From assembly GCA_903813345.2 (NCBI GenBank), contig CAIIXF020000007.1, positions 4,345,730 to 4,409,729 of the forward strand: 64,000 bases of DNA, written 5' to 3'. The stretch comes from Owenia fusiformis. Lineage: Eukaryota > Annelida > Polychaeta > Sabellida > Oweniidae. Every line of letters begins with the position of its first letter. The stretch's first letter is position 1. Below the pieces are notes generated by a model. It was not told the origin of the DNA and did not search any database. It saw only the letters and a list, made by a program, of their open reading frames with translations. Shown here in pieces: positions 58,116 to 64,000 of this stretch. The translations under genes and the position numbers were made by a program.

Positions 58116-59114
58116 GCCCGGTGATCGTGAATATGGGACGGAGGGGGGAGCAGGCAATTTCTGCTAGGAAATTCAACAAATCTGGAAGATTTATTTTTTC
58201 AAGAAAAAGTTTACTATTGAATTGCTAAATGGATAGGCGCACGGTATGGTAGAATATGTTAGGTTTTCTGGGATTTTTTCTGAAACGATACGTATCTAAG
58301 GTATGAGATCTATTAAAAAAGGCGCAAGGCCATCAACAGGCACAAATCAACGTTTTTGCTATAAATCAAGCAACAATGGTCTGGACGACCTGTAATAAAT
58401 ACTTGTAAGTGATGTTATCATAACTAAATTAATGTCATTGCTGAATTTATAAAATAAGTTTCCATATGTGAAATAAAAAATAATCGAAAATAATGAATTT
58501 GGGACGGAGGGGGGAGGGGACGGAGGGGGGGAGCAATATGTATATAAGACACGATTAGAGATGTTTCGCGACTTTAAGTCCTTTTACTCCAAATGTCCCC
58601 ATTTTTCAGTCTCCAGGGGTATATCATCCAGTTTCTTACTAAGTTAATGAGTTCATTTTTCGAATACAAGAATTCGTGTGAAGTTGTTTCACTTTATAGA
58701 ATTATTACTCCCCCCTCCATCCCCTCCCCCCTCCGTCCTATTTTATTTATTTTCGATTATTTTTTATTTTACGTATGGAAACTTATTTTATAAATTCAGC
58801 AATGACATTAATTTAGTTATGATAACATCACTTACAAGTATTTATTACAGGTCGTGTAGTCAATTGTTGCTTGATTTATAGCAAAAACGTTGATTTGTGC
58901 CTGTTGATGGCCTTGCGCCTTTTTTAATAGATCTCATACCTTAGATGCGTATCGTTTCAGAAAAAATCCCAGAAAACCTAACATACCATGCACCTATCCA
59001 TTTAGCAATTCAATAGTAAACTTTTTCTTGAAAAAATAAATCTTCCAGATTTGTTGAATTTCCTAGCAGAAATTGCCTGCTCCCCCCTCCGTCCCATATT
59101 CACGATCACCGGGC
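58116..59114. mobile_element. 999-bp fold-back element with ~400-bp arms
   Basis: 58116-58537 and about 58705-59114 are inverted copies with few differences. The outer ends are GCCCGGTGATCGTGAATATG and the complement. Internal landmarks present in both arms are GGGACGGAGGGGGGAGCAGG, GGCGCAAGGCCATCAACAGG, CGTTTTTGCTATAAATCAAG and GTGATGTTATCATAAC. The loop is about 170 bp and includes TGTCCCCATTTTTCAG. No target duplication is evident. No transposase is present, and the frames at 58593 and 58678 lie in the loop and arm. Near-identical arms suggest recent origin or gene conversion. Confidence 0.85.
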
Positions 59115-59379
59115 GTGATACCTGGGCAAGTGAATTATTTTCAGATTCTGATTTTTGGATTCAGCCAACTGATACAGGCGATTTAGTATATGATACTTAA
59201 GTTAACATTTGACATTTTACCAAATGCTGCTTTTTAAGATCTGCATGCAGAAGTCAGATCCGATTTGATTGTTAATTTAGAAACCTCAATTAGCTGTATC
59301 CCTAAAGACAGTGTAATGGTATGTTCTGTTAAATACAGACATGGGCTAAATATTACATAGTAGTCATGAGTAAGAATAA

Positions 59380-59510
59380 AAATTGAACAAAAAGTAGTGG
59401 CCTTTGAGTGAAATAAAATAACAAGGCATTATTCAATTATATGAAAACGCAAGAAAATGTGAAATATTTGAGAAAAATGGGGTGGAATGGCTTGAAATCG
59501 AGTGTCATTT
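59380..59510 (+). repeat. Family A, forward copy (diverged)
   Basis: GGCCTTTGAGTGAAATAAAA, ATTCAATTATATGAAAACGC, AAGAAAATGTGAAATATTTG and GGTGGAATGGCTTGAAATCG. Confidence 0.5.
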
Positions 59511-59769
59511 TAGTTACAGGAAATGAATGTCAGTTTATTTACAGGATATTTTAAAGATGTGACACATGCATTAGTGAAATCACCATTGTATATTCTCAAA
59601 TATTATTTTATGTCATTTTTGCATTGTATTAATGAAAAACAATACATTCAACCAGATGGAAATAGATCATATTTTGTCTTTTTTTGTGGCCATTATATAT
59701 AGAGAGGACAACTAGCTATTCATAACATGAAAATCAAAAAACAAATACAAGAAAATGTGTCGAACTAAA

Positions 59770-59985
59770 GACGTGTGTTCATCTGAGAAAGAGAAAAGCA
59801 TTAGGAGTTAAGGTATGAGAAAGAGGTTGGGTAAAGAGAGAAGCAGTCTTGCCTCAAGACCCTAGAACCCCCCTTTATCACCAACTAATTAGATAATAAA
59901 ACGGAGGGGTCCAAGGTCTTCAAGCAAGACTAAGAGAGAGAGAAAGTTAAAGATGATTAAGAGGAAGAGAGAGGGGAAAGAGTTT
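59770..59985. repeat. Purine-rich tract interrupted by a MITE
   Basis: GAGAAAGAGAAAAG and AAGAGGTTGGGTAAAGAGAG to the left and AAGAGAGAGAGAAAG, GGAAGAGAGAGGGGAAAGAG to the right surround the palindromic MITE at 59844-59932. Confidence 0.7.
59844..59932. mobile_element. TAGTCTTGC palindromic MITE, copy 3
   Basis: The left end is CAGTCTTGCCTCAAGACCCT and the right end is AAGGTCTTCAAGCAAGACTA. AACCCCCCT faces GGAGGGGTC. At 89 bp it is the smallest and cleanest copy. Confidence 0.75.
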
Positions 59986-60067
59986 AAATGTCATTAAAGA
60001 TATTGGTTATTTCAGTTTTGAATTATTTCTAGATGCTACCCTTTCACTTTACAGGGTGTCTCATGAG

Positions 60068-60587
60068 TACATTCACCACTGTTTTTGGCACATTATGTAT
60101 CTCAAGATATTTTCATATTCTGACACAGCTGTCAACATGCACTTAAAAAAGCATGACAAATTTAAATAGCAAGAGAAATAACTTGGGGTGTACAATTCAA
60201 AATAATTATTGTTATTATCACTATGGTGATAATATATAGAATTATGTAATACTATGTGATAATTTAGTTCATCATTATCATTATTATCATTATTAACACT
60301 GCAATCCAGTGCATCTCTGACAGGGTTATTGAAATAACAATAGTTTTCTGCAAAATATTCATTACATTATATTTCATTTTTGTATGAGGAATTTTACTTT
60401 TAAAATTCTGGCATAAATGAGTATGTTTTATAAAATATATATTTCTATGTAAAAAACAGCGAAAATCATGGTTTATATTACATATAAGTACCTCATAGAC
60501 CAATAAAAAGCAGTTTCAGTTAGATGAGTATGGGGGGGGGTAATATATTATCATCTCCCTGACTTGCTCAACTTCATCTTAACTTAC
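60068..60587. other. No gene recognised; AT-rich with a TCATTA microsatellite
   Basis: ATCATTATCATTATTATCAT at about 60271-60295 and a GGGGGGGGG run at 60532 are simple sequence. The minus-strand 79-codon frame (60264-60503) starts in the former. Confidence 0.5.
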
Positions 60588-61085
60588 TACAGTAAAACCT
60601 GTCTTATCCGAACGCCATTGGGACCGGATAAAAGCGTTCAGATTAGGAGGTGTTTGAGGTTTTTGCATCCGCAATAATCCGGATTCTGAAGAAATGTGAA
60701 CACATTCTCGGTAAATATTTATAGTTCTTTTGACCACATAGCTTTATGACATTCCAGAATTTTGAAAATTTAATTCAAATGAATATAATCATGCTGGAAT
60801 GCCTCATTATGAATGAGACCATTCAAGATTATTTCCCCAAGTTTTGATATCATGACAAAACTTGAACAATTTTGTATAAAACATCAGAAATTTTATGAAA
60901 AGTGTTCAGATTAGACAGGTAAATTTTTCAAATATGACTGTTCACTGTTCAAATTGGGAGGTGTTCACATTTCAAGGTTTTTTTAACATGGGAGTCAATG
61001 GGAGGAAAAATGGGACCGAAAAAAAGTGTTCAGATTGGGAGGTGTTCGGATTAGCCAGGTGTTCAGATATACAGGTTCTACTGTA
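60588..61085. mobile_element. Family E MITE, longest copy (498 bp)
   Basis: The left end is TACAGTAAAACCTGTCTTAT and the right end, on the minus strand, TACAGTAGAACCTGTATATC. TA at each tip fits the TA target duplication of Tc1/mariner/pogo elements. The interior repeats GTTCAGATTRGGAGGTGTT-type words at about 60636, 60901, 60945, 61028 and 61060. The plus-strand 98-codon frame at 60895 is made of these words and is not a transposase. This copy defines the family for the shorter derivatives. Confidence 0.85.
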
Positions 61086-61699
61086 TTTGCTTAACGAAAG
61101 ACCATATTTGACAAGGGTACCAATATTCCTATCTGTAATAAGGTTGAATAAAAAAAGGCACAGTCTAAATCATAAGATAGCTAAGAATTGAGCCTACATT
61201 TCATAATAAAACACATTCTACATGAAAAGTTATATTACTACTTATTATTTATCTTATATTCATCAATGAAAATTTGCTGACTCAGCAAATATGTTTCGGG
61301 ACAGCATGTACAAAAATCCCTTTAATACTTGCAATTTTGATATCAACTTTTTTATATCAACATGATTTTCAATATTTCTACGAATTAATGCATTAATTTT
61401 TCACACTTGCATCATTACATCTTTCAAATGACGATATAAATGAGTAATTTATCAGCTTAATATTCCATGCATAGCATTGGTATAAACTACATCAAAGTAC
61501 ATGTGAGTCAGAGAGTTCTTTGCATTCAAAGAGCAGAACCAGCTTATTCTCAAAGGACACACGGCATAGAGGGACTTCTCTGTATAAAACACAGCATTGT
61601 GTCACAAAAAATGAAATTAATTAAATTGAATGTTTTTTTAACAATATGTATCAGATATAGTCTTTATAATACCAGAGTTGGGTGTTTAAAGTGACAATT

Positions 61700-61830
61700 T
61701 CAAATTACAAGTAATTACAAACTTCTTTTCACAACCTTTATTTTAACTTCATAAGACGTTTGGATCATCATTATCATCATCATTTAAAATAAAGGTTGTG
61801 AAAAGAAGGAAATAGTTTAGTGATTTGATA
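61700..61830. repeat. Hairpin with a perfect 25-bp stem
   Basis: 61722-61746 (CTTCTTTTCACAACCTTTAT, then TTTAA) and 61784-61808 are exact reverse complements around a 37-base loop. Imperfect pairing seems to continue outward (TTTCAAATTAC facing GTGATTTGATAA). It could be a miniature element, a hairpin RNA precursor or an inverted duplication. There is no terminal target duplication to decide. Confidence 0.8.
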
Positions 61831-61863
61831 ATCCAACCTGAAGAACATGTTTAAGAAGTCTAG

Positions 61864-62045
61864 TACAGTAAACATGTCTACACAAAAACCTTTAATCTGA
61901 ACTCCTCTACATCATGTGAACACTTTATTCCAGTTTCATTCTACATGTTAAACAATTTTAAAATTTGAACTGCCAGTCAGAACACCTATGGGACTCTGAA
62001 CAGTTTAGTCAGTCCCAGATGCATTCAGATTAGACAGGTCCCCCT
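61864..62045. mobile_element. Family E MITE, copy
   Basis: The left end is TACAGTAAACATGTCTACAC and the right end is GATGCATTCAGATTAGACAG, then GTCC. AATCTGAACTCCTCTACATC and CAGTCAGAACACCTATGGGA are internal. Confidence 0.7.
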
Positions 62046-62429
62046 ACTTGCTGCATCTCCCTTGAGCCCCCCCCCCCCCATGTTAAACAGGGGCAATGGG
62101 TCTGAATCACATGTTTGATCCCCTACATAATCAAGTCTAAAATGTGACCTTTGAAGCCAACATCCTAAATCCAAAAATGAGAAAGACCATTGAAATTTAA
62201 AAAAGCCATGGCAAAGATAAGACCAGAGAGAGAGATGATGTCTTTATTTAGAGAAATTAGCATACAATTGCTAGGCAACAGAAGTCCAACATAATTATGT
62301 GTAAATGTAAAGGTTAACACATCGTCCTTCTAATAACAAAATACCAAAGGACCTGGACTCTCTTCTTTGATCAGCATTGTAAATATTTAATAATATTTTT
62401 CTAGCAAGTTCAAATTTTCTCCATTCAAG
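62046..62429. other. No gene recognised
   Basis: Contains a C run at about 62069-62080 and a short GAGAGAGAG tract at about 62226. Confidence 0.5.
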
Positions 62430-63050
62430 GATGAGACACTTATCAAGGTACATTGATTTGAAGGTTCTGATTATGAGGCACTTATTTAAGTAGACTGATT
62501 TGAAGGTACTGATTTTACCCTTATAAGAAAGACTGTTTTCGAAGGTACTGATTTTGATGAACTTATTTAGGTAGTCTGTTTTAAGGGTACTGATTTTGAT
62601 GCACTAAATAAGGTAGACTGATTTAAAGGTACTGGTTTTGAAGCACTTATTAAAGTAGACTGATTTGAAGGTTCTGATTTTGATGCACTAAATAAGGTAG
62701 ACTGAATTGAAGGTACTGATTTTGATGCACTTAATAAGGTAGACTGATTTGAAGGTACTGATTTTGTTGCACTTATTAAGGTAAACTGCTTTGAAGGTTC
62801 TGATTTTGATGCACCTAATAAGGTAGACAGATTCCGAGGTACTGATTTTGAAGCTCTTATCAAGGGAGACTGATTTGAAGGTACTGATTTTGATGCACTT
62901 ATTTAAGTAAGCTGATTTGAAGGTATTGATTTTGAAGCACTTATTAAGGTAAACAGCATTGAAGGTACCAATTTTGATGCACTTATAAGGAATACTGATA
63001 TGAAGGTACCAATTTTGATGCACTTAATAAGGTAGACTGATTATGAGGTT
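62430..63050. repeat. 42-bp minisatellite, about 14-15 copies
   Basis: The unit is GCACTTATTAAGGTAGACTG plus ATTTGAAGGTACTGATTTTG plus AT, with variants AAATAAGG, TTTAAGTA and GGTACCAATTTTG. Because 42 is a multiple of three, two minus-strand frames (62567-62863 and 62688-63023) stay open with a 14-residue periodicity. They encode unrelated low-complexity peptides and are best read as by-products. Confidence 0.93.
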
Positions 63051-63265
63051 TTAATGATGACACATTCATTACACTGTACCGGAAGATTCTGATGATGCTA
63101 AACTACTTAGGGAAAATGAAAATGCTCTTAATATGACCAAGAAATGCAAATGAGCCTGTTCAAGATGGATCAAGTGTTTTACCTAATGATATAGGAAGCC
63201 ATCAAACAATGTCATTGTCTGCATACATACATTCTTATACTCATTACATCCGCCTATTTTCAAAC

Positions 63266-63449
63266 TACAGTACAACCTGTATATATGAACACCTCTAGAA
63301 TTCAAACCCCTCTCAATGTGAATGCCTTTTTCAGTCCTGATTTTTTTATCTGTCATATGTCTATGTTCAAAAATTTGAAATGTGAACATCTGCCAATCCG
63401 AACACTTTTGGCTTGTCCCCGTGGCATTTAGATTAGACAGGTTTTATAT
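63266..63449. mobile_element. Family E MITE, copy
   Basis: The left end is TACAGTACAACCTGTATATA and the right part is GGCATTTAGATTAGACAGGT, then TTTATA. GTGAACATCTGCCAATCCGA is internal. It is in opposite orientation to 60588-61085, judged by the CCCGTGGCATTTAGATT block. Confidence 0.7.
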
Positions 63450-63520
63450 GTGTTCGCTTCCAAAGTCGTTCATACAGGATATTCAGTCAGAGTATTTCTG
63501 ATCAGGTTTCCCCAACCCTG

Positions 63521-63558
63521 AGGCAAAGAGGCAAGTTGAGAGGCAAAGAGGCAAGTTG
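63521..63558. repeat. 20-bp tandem duplication
   Basis: AGGCAAAGAGGCAAGTTGAG followed by AGGCAAAGAGGCAAGTTG. Confidence 0.9.
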
Positions 63559-64000
63559 TAATTCATACAGTCTGAATATGGCAAAATGATGTATGTAATA
63601 TGATGCTGACAAGATCGTATTAACCCAAAATGTCATTCTTGGTCCAAGGGTATTTCAAGGCTTTCCATATATAGCTGCTATTACAGTGAATCCCGATCTT
63701 GAAGGATGCAAAAGTGTAAATGGTCTTTCATGGGTGTTTTAACATGAAATAAATGCCAAGTCGAGACATAACATTCTGTGCTTTAATTCCGATTATGCTG
63801 CTGGATTGTGATTGACCAATTTTGATTAAGTTAGGCTTGATCAAAGGATTAACTGTTATTCAAAGAGTGAAGATGAAGCTCTCTTGCTAATGAAAGACCA
63901 GACAGATGAACAGAAGGATGGACAGACAGACAAGTACATAATTGAGGTGGGGAATGATTCAGTATAATAAGCTTTGATCAGAAAAAATAAAGTATACATT
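63559..64000. other. No gene recognised
   Basis: Ordinary AT-rich sequence to the window end, with a short GACAGATGAACAGAAGGATG, GACAGACAGACAAG run near 63900-63933. Confidence 0.5.

Noticed and set aside
60895-61191. 98-codon frame as a transposase fragment in the longest family E copy
   Set aside because: It is composed of repeated GTTCAGATTGGGAGGTGTT-like words and contains no DDE-type or DNA-binding pattern.
62567-63023. Two overlapping ~100-codon minus-strand frames with 14-residue periodicity
   Set aside because: Products of the 42-bp minisatellite; two different frames are open over the same DNA.
1-64000. tRNA or rRNA genes
   Set aside because: I looked for GGTTCGAATCC-type boxes and cloverleaf arms and for conserved rRNA words on both strands and found none convincing.

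Overview
The window is eukaryotic, almost certainly metazoan, non-coding DNA. It is AT-rich (about one third G+C by eye, not computed). No open reading frame exceeds about 160 codons, and the longest are by-products of tandem repeats. Degenerate miniature transposons, minisatellites and one truncated non-LTR retrotransposon are interleaved throughout. I see no bacterial gene organisation, no rRNA, no tRNA and no convincing host exon. The mix of TA-, TAA- and TTAA-flanked MITEs, fold-back elements and CGCGGGA-type elements is what I would expect in a marine invertebrate genome, but I cannot name the species. The stretch is either intergenic or the inside of a very large intron.

Dispersed families named here for reference: (A) a repeat of roughly 150-200 bp with the core GGAATAAAGTAAACAGGCATG, about 28 copies on both strands across the whole window; (C) a short module with CACTTCCCCCACT...TCCTCGG; (D) a MITE with ATGTCACCACC/GGTGGTGACAT ends; (E) a TA-flanked MITE with CAGTAAAACCTGTCTAA-type ends, about 11 copies or pieces; (F) a ~170-200 bp repeat rich in GTGGGTGCA; and a ~100 bp palindromic MITE with TAGTCTTGC ends.

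Layout. 0-5 kb: families A and C and a TAA-flanked MITE. 5.0-5.7 kb: a 48-bp minisatellite. 8.5-16.4 kb: several MITEs, a 0.7-kb hAT-like element with TAAAG flanks (11.9-12.6 kb) and a second hAT-like element (15.1 kb). 16.55-17.85 kb: a 1.3-kb transposon with perfect 50-bp terminal inverted repeats, many GGAGCGTTTC subterminal motifs and a possible tiny two-exon gene. 19.7-21.7 kb: a CGCGGGA-rich element interrupted by an 850-bp Mutator-like fold-back with a perfect 10-bp target duplication. 24.1-24.5 kb: a 30-bp minisatellite that appears to have grown inside a family D MITE. 29.2-32.2 kb: three minisatellites in a row (28, 35 and 13 bp). 34.8-39.7 kb: a nested inverted-repeat structure. 39.8-40.1 kb: a TTAA-flanked piggyBac-like MITE. 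45.8-46.2 kb: a 5'-truncated LINE with a 12-bp target duplication and an open ORF2 C-terminus. 49.7-50.1 kb: a highly homogeneous 35-bp minisatellite. 58.1-59.1 kb: a 1-kb fold-back element. 60.6-63.4 kb: three family E copies, a 25-bp perfect hairpin and a 42-bp minisatellite.

There is no pathway or operon here. What the window shows is the history of a repeat-dense region: nested insertions, inverted pairs and tandem amplification. Boundaries of TIR elements with target duplications are read to the base; boundaries of families A, C, D and F are approximate because the copies are diverged.
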